Source: Anadara kagoshimensis (Eukaryota; Mollusca; Bivalvia; Arcoida; Arcidae). Taken from it: 64,000 nucleotides of DNA. Of this stretch, positions 34,144-47,224 are shown piece by piece (position 1 is the first letter of the stretch; each line of letters begins with the position of its first letter). Under the pieces are notes generated by a model. It was given only the letters and a program-made list of their open reading frames with translations, was not told where the DNA came from and did not search any database. The DNA is taken from positions 40,414,514 through 40,478,513 of the forward strand of contig CM037864.1 of assembly GCA_021292105.1 (NCBI GenBank). Direction: 5' to 3'. The position numbers and the translations under genes were made by a program.

Positions 34144-34151
34144 TGAGAGAG

Positions 34152-34199
<48 letters not shown>
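34144..34199. repeat. (GA)n microsatellite
   Basis: Near-perfect dinucleotide run. It is followed at 34209-34281 by an impure CAA/CAG trinucleotide tract. Confidence 0.95.
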
Positions 34200-34200
<1 letters not shown>

Positions 34201-34760
34201 ATCTTCCGGAAGTAACAAAACAATAACAACAACTACAGCAGCAACAGCAGCAGCAACAATAGCAGTACTATAAGCAGCAACATTCAATATGTATGATGCA
34301 TACACTAATAAAATTGGAATTCATGACTACAGGATAACGAAAAATACTTTACGAGGAAAAAACAACTACATGTAATTGCTATGCACTTTTAAAATACAAC
34401 ACATTTCAGTTGTTAATCTTTTAAATAGAGGAAACTATAATGATTATTTTAAATAATAAATACAATGTATCAGAAAATTATACAATTCTACATGGTAAAG
34501 ACTTTATGAATAAAGTCATTATAGAACAAAACAGAATTTTTTATCCCCAACTCGCTAAACCATATCATTCAATTTTAATTTATCTCTACCTACATCAAAT
34601 GCTGAAAATGCTGTTTCTTCCGTATTTTTGTCACATTATTCAGCATTTAAAGTAAATGCATGTACATGAGCTCGTATACTCATTATTATTGGGATGGAAA
34701 TCTAAATTAAAGCATCTTTGTTGAAGCTAATTATTATTTTTTGAGCTGTCAACCGCCGAA

Positions 34761-35015
34761 TTTGTAAAATTTTGAAAATGACAGTTAAATCTACACATTT
34801 TCACTTATTAGATCTAAGTAATTAAAGCGGATTCTAACGGATACCTTAAACAAAATTGTGAGAAAACTGAATTTATTTTAAGTCAAAATTTGTACAATTT
34901 TGAAAATGGCAGTTAAATCCACATATTTTTAATTATTATATCTAAGTAAATAAAAACGGTATCTAACGGATAAATACAACAGTATATGGGAAAACTGAAT
35001 TTGTTTCAAGTGACA
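34761..35015. repeat. ~128-bp direct tandem duplication
   Basis: Two diverged copies start at 34761 and 34889. They share AATTTTGAAAATG, CAGTTAAATC, TCTAAGTAA, TCTAACGGATA and AAAACTGAATTT. Confidence 0.8.
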
Positions 35016-35019
35016 GTTC

Positions 35020-36185
35020 TTACAGCAGGGTGATAAAAGATCTAAAATGTTTCCTTTGAAATTCGCACAATCATTGATACACCCTCTATAATTGTATGTA
35101 AACCTTAAAGTAAAAACGTTTTATAACAATATTTACCAACACAAGAGTGGGTTTGTTACTGAAAATATTGAAACAGCTAGTTAACAAGAATGTAAGGACA
35201 ACTAATTATTAACAAATTAAACCTTTTACTAAAAAACCACGTGTTCTGGCTCTCATATCTACAATTAAAACACCAACGTGGCAATTGTGAGTTTGAAAAC
35301 CTTTGTCACTTCAAAAGGGGCTTGACAAATAATGGACAAAAGATTGTTTTCAAATTTGCGGGAGTGTGTGAGTGCAAGCCACGCCCCCGGCACGCGTCGG
35401 TTTAGGCAGACAATATGGATCGCGTGCCGATTATTCTGTTTATTTTGGACAATAGCTAACGGTATGTCAATAAATGGTGTGTTAACCAAATATTAGGTTT
35501 GAAAACTTACTAACATATGCGCTGTTTGTTTTTAATCAAATGGACGATTTAAAAGTTGGATGAAAACAAATGCTAAAAGTGTTTACACAGTTGAATTTAC
35601 CTCTAGCAAGCCTGAGAGACGGACAGGTGGTCTAAATTATCAGTACCCCTGAAAAACAAAATCGTACCTTGTTGCTAAAACAGAAAAAATGAGTACAACA
35701 TCTCATTTAAAGACTATTCACATTGGGTATAATTGAAAAAGGTTCGATCACTTTAATATTAGAAGTATCATACTTCAATTTTTTGTTTTGCTGATGATTT
35801 TTTGCTAGTTAATAATTTAGACTTCTGTCTTTCTAAGATTATCACGTAAAGCACCCAAAATATTAGATTTAACACCTAAATATTAGATTTAACATAATTG
35901 AAAATATAGTAATATGACTAAAATCCAGCAATTTAAACACAAAATAAAAATTTGAAACCCCACACTACTCAAATACGCATATTTTATTGTCTTCATTATT
36001 AATTTGATAATCATGAAGTTTCAACCACACATAAGCACCTTGTAAAGGTCATTGGTTCTGGTTTTTTAACGGATGTTATTGGGTAGCAACAACGAGGTAA
36101 TCAATGAATGCATGTTATGTAAGTATCTCGAAGCTTGGTTGCGATTTTGAAAGGTGTTGAATTCAAAGTAAGCAAAGCAACCTCA
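35020..36185. other. Non-coding DNA
   Basis: No gene recognised. The phrase ATATTAGATTTAACA is duplicated at about 35860-35895. Confidence 0.35.
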
Positions 36186-36189
36186 AACA

Positions 36190-36440
36190 TAACACCCCAT
36201 GTCCAAAAACAATAAATACAACATATAATTCAATATACAAACATATAGAAATATAGAAAAGGATCCAGGAAAAAACCAGAATGGCTTATATTAACCCGTT
36301 TCCTTAGCAACTATAAAATTCAAATAATATATACAATATACAAGAAAATACTTTGAAAACTGTCAAACTAAGTTAAATCCGTGAACGTCAACAAAGAAGG
36401 TGAGACCGAGCATAAGCATAAAGCACCACAAAGACTTAAG
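36190..36440 (+). repeat. Dispersed repeat R1 copy, diverged
   Basis: CACCCCATGTCCAAAAACAA and later TTGAAAACTGTCAAACTAAG and AGGTGAGACCGAGC match R1, with an extra insert of about 100 bp between the blocks. Confidence 0.5.
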
Positions 36441-37654
36441 CATAATCATAAGCAGAAAGAAAGGTGACGTGGAAAATCATCTAAAAAATTATCCAAATTC
36501 TCATATCACCATAGAAGTTGGAATGATCCCTGATTTGGAGACGTTTTGAAGGAAGGGGTATATCATCACCACAAATGTATGAAATTATTTCAGCAACGTT
36601 TAGAAACTCTTGGCATTGATTGTGATTTTTAGACTTTGCAATAATTCAATTTTGGTATCTCAAAATTTAACAATATCGCATATTTTTGCAACAATCGGAA
36701 CATTGAGCAAATGTTTCAGTAGAACAAACACCAAAGTAAAAATGAAACTTTCATACTATTGAAAGACTTATTGGTTGAGGTAAATTAAAACATTCCTTAT
36801 TCATGTTGACGTTCACAATATATGAGTTCAAATAGCTTAAAATATATTATACAAAAGCCAGTTATGCATCTGCAACTGTACATTTTGAAAGTTGTTTTTT
36901 CGGATTATGATTTCCGAGATGGTTGTCTTTGTTTCAGTAGAACTGCAATGTGGTTATTTAGGATTTCTATACTATAAAACGAGACTCTCAAAATTTTCAC
37001 ATGGCAATAATTGTATGGAATCGGAATATCAAAATTTAGGGTTCGTATAGAATTCATACATCAGCTATATTGAAGCTCCGTTTTCGGTAAGCAAAGACAT
37101 AAGGTTACAAACACCAAGGTAAACATACAATTACAAAATACATGGTGAATACTTTCGGTGACGAACGACCATATTTTTTTGAGAAGTTAGAATATAATAT
37201 GGTAATACCAATTAAGTAATCACGACCAAACATGACACAACGCTTGTTAAAATGCATTATGTCAAAGCTTTTGCTTATATTTTGCAATAATATCAAGTTC
37301 AGCTATGGCAAATATAGGTAGACTGTTCCCCGTCTTTTCGAGAGTTGCCCCTGCGACATGACAGAAGTAACAAAGGAAACCCGAGTTACGTTGTCCGTGG
37401 TGACTTTAAAAATTGCAAACGCGTCACGAAAGAAAATAGGTTTTGGGCAATTGTGGAGTAGTTTTTGCGCCAAAAGAACAGACACTCATTGTTTCACTTA
37501 CACGGAGACGTCACAGGAATCAGCTCGAATAAGGCAAACACCTATATAGGCTAAAAGTTCTCTAACACTGAAACACTTAATGTTTATATTATGCTCGATT
37601 CTAGAGTCTTAGAGAACATTGTTTTGCGACATTTTATGACGTGGCCAGCGTAGC

Positions 37655-37770
37655 TAGCTAAAAAGAGAAGTGTTTACCCTTCTGAAGCGCCCTATTTCAC
37701 TTCCCTGGTGAAAGTTCACACGACATGTCCTGGCACTTAACCAATTTTCATTTAGAGTTGTTTGTCAAAT
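37655..37770 (-). repeat. Dispersed repeat R1 fragment
   Basis: CCTTCTGAAGCGCCCTATTT, then CACTTCCCTGGTGAAAGTTC and CACTTAACCAATTTTCA match the R1 end. Confidence 0.55.
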
Positions 37771-38587
37771 ACGAGTCAAAACGGACAATAACACGCCATA
37801 ATTAACGAACAAACTCAAACACAATGACTATAATATGATTTAATAATCATTATTATTTCATTGAATGAAAACGCGTTCTTTAGAGTGAAAAAATTGCAAA
37901 AATATTGAAAAATCTGGAATTTACTACATCTATAAAATTAAGTATAATGTATAGAATTTATATTACATATATATCATAAATAAATACAAAACTAATTCCT
38001 ACAATGACATAATAAACAAAACATCCAAAAAGTACACTGACTAGAGAGACATACATGCAGTTAGTGTGGAGAGATAATAAGAAATCTGTGGTGACATGCT
38101 GCTTCACCGTCTTCATCATACCTGGCGGTTATTTCAATAGTTTTATTAAGTATCAAGATGTTACAGCGAGTTTAGTTCATTCTGAATGTCCGTAAGTCAA
38201 ACAAATGTGATTGAAAATCAATCGCCATCCCTCAATACAAACCGAACAAATGTTATCTCCTTAAGTTGATCTAAAAGCTAAATCTACACAAAAACACGAT
38301 TATTCTCTATAAATCTGTCGTCAGCTCATTATACAATTAAAAACAATGTCTCTGATTTTTAGAAGAAAATGTTTTCAATAACATGGGCATTAAGTATGAA
38401 ATGACGTATTTTAAAACATAAAGTCCACATGCATACGGTTCAAGTTTAAGTTTCTTTCAAACACACGTGTGAGTGATGTAGTTTTTCTTATCATGACACA
38501 CACATACACCGGATACAAGCACGCAGTCACGCACGCACACTAATAATAGACCCATAAGTTATCATGTTACTTTTCTAAGTCCACAAA

Positions 38588-38588
38588 C

Positions 38589-38655
<67 letters not shown>

Positions 38656-38693
38656 TTAAAGGGTCTATCTGATGACGTATGTCCTAAGTACAA

Positions 38694-38731
<38 letters not shown>
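38588..38731. repeat. (TTTA)n and (AT)n microsatellites
   Basis: A tetramer tract of about 18 copies at 38588-38658 and an AT tract at 38699-38731. Confidence 0.95.
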
Positions 38732-38733
<2 letters not shown>

Positions 38734-39487
38734 ATTTTTACCTGGGACAACATCTGTTTTACTTACATATTTATAATTACCACACTATCTTCTTTAGAGA
38801 ACAGCTAAGCTTTTGTATATAACAGAAATTTTACCTGAGTATTTCCTTTTTATCTCTGGCGTACCTCACACCTCTCATTGTCATGTGCCCAACACACCTG
38901 TTCTTTTTGTAATTGTTGTACCTTTTTATTTCTTTTTTAGCAAGTTTTTACCGCTCAACAACACCGCCAGACACACCTGTGAAATTATAACTTGCTTTTG
39001 AACAATACTTGTTCGCAATTGGGGACATATTCAATAAAATAACTAAAGAAAAGGAATTTTGTTATTGCAAAAACAAAATTTGTATTGTTACATGTCGATA
39101 TGCATGTTACAAATAATGGGGGAGGGGTATTCAGACAAAATAATCTATGCTCCAATTTCAATACATAAAGGTAAGCGGAATATGCAATAAAACGCAACAA
39201 GGTACCTGGTCTATTTTAACATTAAACAAACAACGTTTACATTAAAATTGATTAGTTATTAATTTAAATTTCGACTATAGTCTGCAGTATCTCCTAGACC
39301 ATATATGCACCGGAAGTGAGAAGAACGCCTTTTGCCTATGCAAATGCAGTTATGATAATATATGTGACATTGCTTGTAAGTATGATGAGCAGACGACTTT
39401 TCAGCCAACATAAGATTTGACGTCCGTTGATGTTTCCGAAGAGCAAAGCTCATTTCTGCTTTGCCGAGTTTGTTCTATTTTGGAATG

Positions 39488-39668
39488 TATGAATGAAGCC
39501 CGTTAAAGTTCATTTTACTAGTATTATGAAGCAAATCTTACCCAAAATAATGGACTTTATCCAAAACGTGTCCTGTGGGACATGCGATTTTTAATGTTTT
39601 ACAAGGCCTCGTGACTGTATGAATGAAGCCCATTAAATTTCATTCTACTTGTATTATGATGTAATGCC
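39488..39668. repeat. 53-bp direct repeat, two copies 129 bp apart
   Basis: GTATGAATGAAGCCCGTTAA starts one copy at about 39488, and a variant with CCCATTAA starts the other at about 39617. Both continue into TTTCATT/GTTCATT and GTATTATGA. Confidence 0.8.
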
Positions 39669-40449
39669 TATGCAATGTGACATACTTTAAACAACTTATA
39701 CATAAATGTTCTATATTTCTAAGTCGGATACTATACTGTGAATGTTTACAAGGTCTTATATCAGTCTGTTGTATTAGTTGTTATACTTTTGTCATGTGTT
39801 GACATGGTTATTGCTAAGTCTATTTTATTAAACAACATTTCTAATTCACTTTTGAAACATGTGTGAGGGTAAGACCATCAGCATCCAGTTAACATCGAAA
39901 GATAAGTCAAAAAAAATTATACAGTTTTTGTATTCCCAGACAATAACCATGTATAAGGAAAAATTCTAGAAAAACAGCATATTCAATTAAGGGAACAAAA
40001 TGGCATCTGATAAACCAAAGATGACTTCATGATGGAGTGAAATCGACAGGATAGAGAAACAGGCTATATCTTCTCCAATTATCCGGTTTAGATATATTAG
40101 ACTGTTTCATACAAATCATGGCTGGTATGATATTCTGCAGAAATAAGACAAAATAAGTAACGAAGGGCAAGTTAATGTCAGGAATGACTTCTTATGGCAT
40201 ATATAACTGTGTCTATTTTTATTACCTACATTGGCTGGGATATGTATGTATGTACTATGTAATTATATCAAGGTTCAAGCGCCAAACTTAGGAAATAAAG
40301 GAGTTTCTACATTAATATTTTACGATAGCATCACAATATCATGTAGCGGTACATTTGTACTTAGATCTATTTACTGTTCGTTTATATCCATATATGGGTT
40401 GATGGATTAACGTCAGATGTATACGGCTCATATTAAAAAAATAACCACC

Positions 40450-40848
40450 GCACCACCTCGGTGCCTTGGTGCTACAGCGTCTGCCTCGAGAGCGATAAAT
40501 CGCTAGTTCGAATCCCGTCCGGGTCCTACATATGACTTTTAGATAATACAGATATTACTTCCTTGCTTGCGCTCGTCATTCTGAGTATTGACTGATTTAC
40601 CCATTGTCAGTATTATTCTACCGGGAAAGTGATATGTTTGTCCACGGCGTACTGACTCTGTGAGCTAGCACCTTAAAGTTACAAAGCATATGCCTTAAAA
40701 CGTGCTCATACATCTCATGCATACACGAATCTGTTCTTGGATTAATCCTTAGAAATTATTTAACTTGTTCATATCGCGAATAGCTGACGAATTGCCGAAT
40801 GTGGCGTTAAACAACATTACAACAACAACAACAACAACAACAACAACA
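40450..40848 (+). mobile_element. tRNA-derived SINE with (CAA)n tail
   Basis: GCCTTGGTGCTACAGCGTCT is a tRNA-like D-arm and A box, and CTAGTTCGAATCCCG a good B box. The body ends GAATGTGGCGTTAAACAAC followed by about nine CAA. The GTTAAAC 3' end is shared with the SINE at 24915-25240, although the heads differ. The copy looks complete. Confidence 0.85.
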
Positions 40849-40849
40849 C

Positions 40850-41372
40850 AAAGTCAACCGCCACATCACCAGCTAAAAATGAAAGAGAAAGAGAAGACGT
40901 AACACAACAGAAATTTTGGTATTTTGGCCTACAGAACGTGTCGAATACAAATTTCTAATTCATCTTACATACTTGTATATGTAAACGTATGTTGACTTTG
41001 TTCTTATTGAAGATTTTACAACAACTGTAGCCGAACGATCAGTCGAAGCTTCGTCATCTTAAATAATATGTCGGTAAAACTATAGAATGTCATTAAAACA
41101 CGGATATTCCAATAAAGAAAATGTACTGGTAAATAAAAAAAACAAAGAATAAAATAAGCACAGGCTGGACATTTGCAATCCCAGGGATGTCCATGAACGA
41201 ATGACACCACTTGTCCACACTGCGGCTTGAAGAACATGTTGAATGACTACACAACGTTTCTTCTGTAATGAAACATATGATTGGCTGCATGGTCTAGTGT
41301 TATTAGACCAATTAACTTTTGTGTTTCACTCGATATTTTTTTACTCATTGTCTAGCATTTATACGAATTTGT

Positions 41373-41376
<4 letters not shown>
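40850..41376. other. Non-coding DNA
   Basis: No gene recognised. A poly(A) run of about 31 follows at 41377-41407. Confidence 0.35.
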
Positions 41377-41404
<28 letters not shown>

Positions 41405-41409
<5 letters not shown>

Positions 41410-41560
41410 CCCATGAAGTTTGCAAAAGCAAATGCAACCAAGAACACGAAACAACAAACATGAAACAAATGAAAAAGACAAGAAACGATAAACGTGTTAA
41501 AACCACTAATTATGAAAACCTGTCTTCGGACGGGCACTGGATAGAAGTTTATACAAAACT
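41405..41560 (+). repeat. Dispersed repeat R2 copy
   Basis: GAACACGAAACAACAAACAT, then CGATAAACGTG and TCGGACGGGCACTGG resemble the R2 pair at 27855-28290. Confidence 0.5.
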
Positions 41561-42535
41561 GCAACAAAGATCTTGAACACTGAAGAAGCATTTTAGAATT
41601 TTTAACACTAAGATTCACGTTTTGTTATACATAGCATAGTGTTTGCAACAAAATATAAAATATTGGATGTTAAAATTACTAGATTGATGGTGACAGATTG
41701 CGTGCGCCTACAATTTAAATAAACAAACATGAATTTAATCACACCAATACGAAGTTTTTGAGTAAAATGAAATTGACATTTTAAAAACAAGTGCTAAACA
41801 TCCCATTTGTTATCTATTACAAATCTGTGTTATGAAAGAACGCGCCCATAAAGCTTCATCAGTTACCCATGTTCAGAAACACGCCATGATATAACTGAAG
41901 TTTTAATCAGTAGTGGCCGCACGACCCCGCGACCCCGACCATCCATCAAATTCCGACATGCCACTGGGTGATCAGTAATGATAAATCTAGCTTACCGCTA
42001 AAAGATGGTATGATAGTTTTACATCAACTCACTCTCAAAGCCCCCGTCTTAATCCATCTCCCCAAAAATTGTAAATTTTGTCATCTCAAGCATCCATCTA
42101 ACACTTGTAAAATCAGTTATGATGTATATATATGTACAGAATCTTGACGGGACAATTTGAAAACTAATCGAATTCACTGTAACATCACTTTATTTTGTAT
42201 TTTGATCAAATGATTTGAATGTGATATATATAATATAACTTTATACGCTGTACATGTGATTGTGTACAGTTTGTTATTATTTCAACTAGAAACGTTTAGA
42301 TTAAAACATTTAAAACGTTTCTTACGAACCATTTATGAAATAAGTGGAATGGCCTCAGTTTACCAATCATTTTTTTTAATTTTGGCAACATTTTGTTTTT
42401 ATCAAAAGAATAAAATATTTTTGACAAAACTGGAATACAGATGTCATAAGCATATATCGCGGTCTTCAAAATGGTATCTTAAATTCATGACTATTTTAGA
42501 ATTAACACACTAACGTTTCAAATTTGCCAGATCTA
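41561..42535. other. Non-coding DNA
   Basis: No feature that I can support. Confidence 0.35.
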
Positions 42536-42537
42536 AG

Positions 42538-42709
42538 TTCAGAAAATCTTGATTGAAAGCGAATTGTCTGGAAAAAACCATCGACCCTCAGCAAGCGAAC
42601 TGAAAAAAACTGTCTCACCTCACATTAGGGTCAACTCCGAGTTAGATTCGAATCTAGGCGATGGGAGGCACTGTGATAAATAAACACGTGCTTTAGACCA
42701 CTTGGAGGG
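42538..42709 (-). mobile_element. tRNA-derived SINE (Leu/Ser-like head), partial
   Basis: On the minus strand, CCAAGTGGTCTAAAGCACGT resembles the A box of a class II tRNA, and AGATTCGAATCTAACTCGG fits the B box. The body CGCTTGCTGAGGGTCGATGG follows. No clear tail is seen. Confidence 0.65.
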
Positions 42710-43227
42710 TTTTAAAATAAGTGAGAAAAATACAAAACCGCAAAATACCATTTTTAAAAAGATTATACCCAGTTCTTATCGAAATTCAGGAGTTTTATAA
42801 ATATTGGTCTCTATATTTGTTTTTATCTCGCGCGTCTTGTTTCCCTGACTATCCGTCCATCGTTAGATGTTATATACTGTATGCACTTGGTACAATAGTT
42901 TGGCTATAGCCAATCACTTTTCCGTTTACATATTTCCGTGTTAACTGTATTAAGTTTAATAAAAAAAAACCATAATCTGTGACTTCGACAATAGATATAG
43001 TGTGAAATAGCAAAGGTTCAACTCCAAACTCTTCCGAACAAGTAATATGATAGGCCATTTAACTTTAACCTCACACCGGGACATCATTTTGTCACTATAT
43101 TTTGTGTTTGTCTAACGTCTCCTATTCTCAATATGTTTTGCATTGCTTACTTTGTGTTCTTGTGTGTATATAACATGATAATGGTTGCACTAACTATTAT
43201 TGTACATGTGCCAAATCTAGAATCATG

Positions 43228-43404
43228 TACAGTCGAACCTGTCTTAAAGGTCAGCTCTATATAAGGACCACCTGGTTTTAAAGGCCATTAAATGTTATCC
43301 CAATTGTTTTTTATGTTGTTTGAATTTTTACATAGGGCTATCTGCTCATAAAAACCACTTTCTTTGGCTCCTTTTGGTGGCTTTAATAGAAGGCTTTGAC
43401 TGTA
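43228..43404. repeat. Palindromic 'AACCTGTCT' dispersed repeat, copy 2
   Basis: Starts TACAGTCGAACCTGTCTTAA and ends GGCTTTGACTGTA. It is 177 bp with diverged inverted ends, and matches the copy at 3349-3526. Confidence 0.7.
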
Positions 43405-43933
43405 ATAGTAGCAAGCACATGATCGAGGGCATTTGCCAGGTTTGACCATGCTTTCTACACAATTTTAAAGTTCTCGTGATATTTATTTTGACACGTCTAT
43501 ATTTGGATATCAACGTATTTCAGATTGCGGTCAAAAACCCAATCCTTCAAGAAAATTACTTACCTGTTTGGCCGATTTTGAGTTTGATCGGAGAAAACAA
43601 AAACACACACCTGTTTATAATTAATTCCAGTTTCACTTGTTTCATCTGGGCATTACTTAGTAAAATCTGTTTATATATTAATTAGTTTGATGTATAAAAC
43701 ACGTTTTATGTAATACCGTACTGGTCATCGTGAGTTTAAACCTTCATTAGTACCATAACTAATCATCGCTCCTCTTAGTGTCACCTGTTCTTCATTGTTA
43801 CTAGGTACGATGCATGCTATTACACGTGTAAATCTCATTTTTACAGATTAACACACGTTTTTATCTTGTTGAAATATAAATCTGATTTTCAGAGATAAAC
43901 AAGCATATTTATCATATTGAAATATACAGTACA

Positions 43934-44139
43934 GACCTGTCGAAAGTTTAACACTGGGCTATAGCTAATGAAAAGGAGTCGATGTTCGAATACCGAGTGA
44001 CCAAGATACGAACAGCTAGTTACAGAAAGTATGCCCAGAGATAGAAAGAGATTGCCAAAAGGCTGTGTTGGTATAGTTAGCGAAGAGCCGATCTGAGCTG
44101 CCGGAATATGTTTTCGTAGTGTTAAACTTTCGACAGGTG
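43934..44139. mobile_element. MITE family B, copy 2
   Basis: 206 bp with near-perfect terminal repeats GACCTGTCGAAAGTTTAACA. The interior shares GAAAAGGAGTCGA and the CAGCT/CGGCAG region with the split copy at 14113-14533. Confidence 0.8.
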
Positions 44140-44300
44140 TGTATTGTTCATCAATTGTATCTATAGCGCATTGGTTACTATTAATAAGCACACGAAATCA
44201 GATCAAGTCTTTATTTTCACTTTCGAACATGACCAAAGGATAATCTTACTTACGTTATTTACGCTTATTTACGTTACGCAGGCAAACAGGTATATACATC

Positions 44301-44391
44301 AGATAGGTAAAGTTAGCTACATGTACCCGGTAATAGTAACTGGCTACTTGTAGAAGAAAAGCTAGCTACTAGTAGCTAACTTTACCTATCT
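44301..44391. repeat. Perfect hairpin with 20-bp arms
   Basis: AGATAGGTAAAGTTAGCTAC at 44301-44320 pairs without mismatch with 44372-44391. The 51-base loop holds more TAGCTAC and AGCTAGCT words, so nested folding is possible. The near-absence of arm decay suggests recent origin or upkeep by copying. Confidence 0.85.
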
Positions 44392-44396
44392 ATATA

Positions 44397-44590
44397 CACT
44401 AAGGGTACCCGCGGTCTTCTCCAACAAGGATTGTTTCTACTTGTTCTATTTGTACCGATAAATAAGAATATACACCACAGTTACTCGCGCTCTTTTCCCT
44501 CAAGGATTGTTTCTGTTTGCTCTAAAAGAATATACATCCCGGGTACTCGCGTTCTTTTCCTCCAAGAATTGCTTCTGCTTGCTCTATATG
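44397..44590. repeat. Three-copy tandem repeat of ~63 bp
   Basis: Three successive blocks each have GGTAC/GTTACTCGCG, then TCTTTTCCxxCAAGGATTG and TTTCTGTTTGCTCTA, then AGAATATACA. Copies start near 44403, 44479 and 44538 and differ in spacing. Confidence 0.75.
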
Positions 44591-44594
44591 TATT

Positions 44595-45765
44595 TGTGTG
44601 CTTTTATCAACATTGGATTTAAGTCGTTGGTAATATGACTGATTGTAAGAATAGTGTGGAAAGAAGTTTGCCAATCATTTCAAGAGAGTAGATCTTTGAA
44701 GGGATGACAAATGCTACACACAATGTTAATTACCATACAGGTAAACTGGTATTTGCAAAAATCTCCATATCGCGAATTTCACCCCATTACTCGAGTTTTC
44801 TTGGTGGGTGACAAACCACCTTCGGGAATTTCCAAAATTTCCTTTAGAAAAATGAAAAAATGAAGAAACAATAAAAATGCTGCTAGCATAATTTTATGTG
44901 ATGTCTAAAATATCAGGAATAACACGTTAATTATCGTAAAGTAGTTATCTCTTTTTCTGAAATAGAAAAAGATCTCTGTATTGTTATTGGACATACAATT
45001 TGGTAGTAAAAGCACATACCGACACGTGATCAATATTAGTGAAAGAAAATTACATGTGTTCATCTGTTGATCTCAGCGTATTTAAAAATCAAATCATTTT
45101 TATTCTAGACTTTAGATACCCATACGACTTGGTTGAATTCGGATATTAATGAATGCAAAAAAAAAAAAAACAAAAAAAAAAAAAAAAAAACAGAGCAATG
45201 CAATTAGAAAATCCCAAACTGAGCAGCATGCGCAAATCCTAATGTGGAACTGGACAGAAGCTCTTTGGACCTTGGATAAAAGGTCGCTGATTTGACCCAG
45301 AAAAGCGACCATTATCTTCAGTCCGGATTAGGGACATTGAACCCCGTGTCCTCGCGCAGTAACTGTACATGTACATAGAAAATGGTTTCTGGTTAGAAGT
45401 AATGTAAAATTATTGATTTTTCGTGCCCTTTCAACCGTGACTTGTTTTTATCAAGATAAATTGAAAATACGCTTTGTATTTACATTGAGAGACAAGATAT
45501 GCATCATGTGTTAATTAATAATAAAAATGATTTCAAACGTGTTTTATTCAGATATGTATAAAATCTAAATACTAATAAGCATAAATTAGTCATTCTTAGA
45601 TTTGAAATATTTGATATATAAAAAGGGAGTGAGATGGCTTGAAAAATGGCGCTGTTTACGCCCTTTTCGTTTTTATATCAGTCATTAGAAATCTTAAAAA
45701 GATTAAAAAATTTACATGAATTTTTGAGATATACTGATATGTTGTATATTCGTTTTAAATAACCA
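44595..45765. other. Non-coding DNA
   Basis: A-rich tracts at 45157-45191. No gene is seen. Confidence 0.35.
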
Positions 45766-45767
45766 AA

Positions 45768-45910
45768 ACAAACATACCAATCCATGTCCAAATTACAATC
45801 CCAGAAAAAGTAAAAACACTGAAAGCTGCCAGTTAAACGCGTGAACTGCCATTAGGGAAGTGAGGTACTCTGCATGGGTCACCTCCCCGGCTAAGCTAGC
45901 TACATTCGCC
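45768..45910 (+). repeat. Dispersed repeat R1 copy
   Basis: CATACCAATCCATGTCCAAA, then GTAAAAACACTGAAAGCTGC and AGGGAAGTGAGGTACTC match the family. Confidence 0.6.
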
Positions 45911-45972
45911 GCGTGTGTTATCAAGATTATGAAGGAATAGGAAGCAATGGGTTCATCGAATCTTATTGAAAA

Positions 45973-46520
45973 TTATAGAAACGCATGTTCAATAAAAGAC
46001 GGAAGATAAATGTTGTCTATTAGCAATTTTTTCCAAGCATTTTAGGTCATGGCAAGTGGTGTATGTAGAATGGACACTTTCTTGAAATTGTGCTCATTGC
46101 CTATGGATGACAACTTAATTTTCACCATCTTCATACAATAAATGTAGGCATAATTGGACAATTGCCATTTTAGCTAATTTATCTGTATTCCCCCAAGGTG
46201 AAAATATATGTATTTCACTGCTGTAAAAATATGCATTTTATTGGTTAAATATTTTCTATTATTTCATTATTAATATAATATTATAGTATATATAGAAACA
46301 CATGAAACAATAAAGGATGGAAGATAAATATTGTCGATCAACAACTGTTTCCAAGCATATTAGCCCAAGGCAAGCGGTATATGTACAATGGACAAACATT
46401 CTTGAAATTGTGCTCATTGCCTATTGATGACATCATAATTTTCACCATCTTCATACATTACAAACATGTATAATTGGACAATTGCCATTTCAGCTAATTT
46501 ATCTGAATTCCTCCAAGGTT
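45973..46520. repeat. ~230-bp direct duplication
   Basis: 45973-46200 is repeated at 46287-46520 with roughly 80 percent identity by eye. Shared words are GAAATTGTGCTCATTGCCTA, TTTTCACCATCTTCATACA and AATTGGACAATTGCCATTT. Confidence 0.85.
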
Positions 46521-47224
46521 CCGCTAGTATTTAACCTTTGATAATGTTTTTTCAGTTTAGCTGTATTGGGAGTTATATTTGTCAACTTGCTCTTTCAATT
46601 AAGTTGTATTTAGATTGAAAAACATGCATCAGTTGTTTGACTATTCCCGAAGTCCCTTTATACTGCTATGTTAGGGCAATCATACAATTAATCATTACAC
46701 GACAAAATACTGTTATACATCTTGTTTGAAAAAATATACTTCAAGGCAAGTGTTGAATTACTCTTTTAAATCGCAGAAGAGCAGCGGAGATGAAGGTAAT
46801 AAAGTGATATATTTAATTTATACAAAAGTGCCAATCCTTATAGCAAAATATCAAATCAACAGAGGAATATTTCTCCCTTGTCATGGGTGTTTTTGCCTGG
46901 ACTGAAAAGTGGAGACATAACAATCATATACGTGATCGTTCTGGTTCCTATTGGCGCAAACTTTTCAATATTGTTTTAGCCCCAAAACTAATTAGGTGAT
47001 GGGAAAGAGAATTTTGATATTAGATTCATCATGGAATATTTAGATATTGCTACACAGATGAACGTCTTTGGATAACATAAGGGTGCTTTTTCAGACATGA
47101 CGCGATATGTGGAACTTTTGTTCAATCCATAAGCATGACAAGTCAAATTATGACAGGTATACGCTGTGTAGATTTAACAGCATCAAATGTTTTGATAATC
47201 CAGCCATCAGACAATGATGTAACC

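Noticed and set aside
41352-41618. A frame with a poly-Phe run on the minus strand
   Set aside because: It crosses the poly(A) tract and a dispersed R2 repeat.
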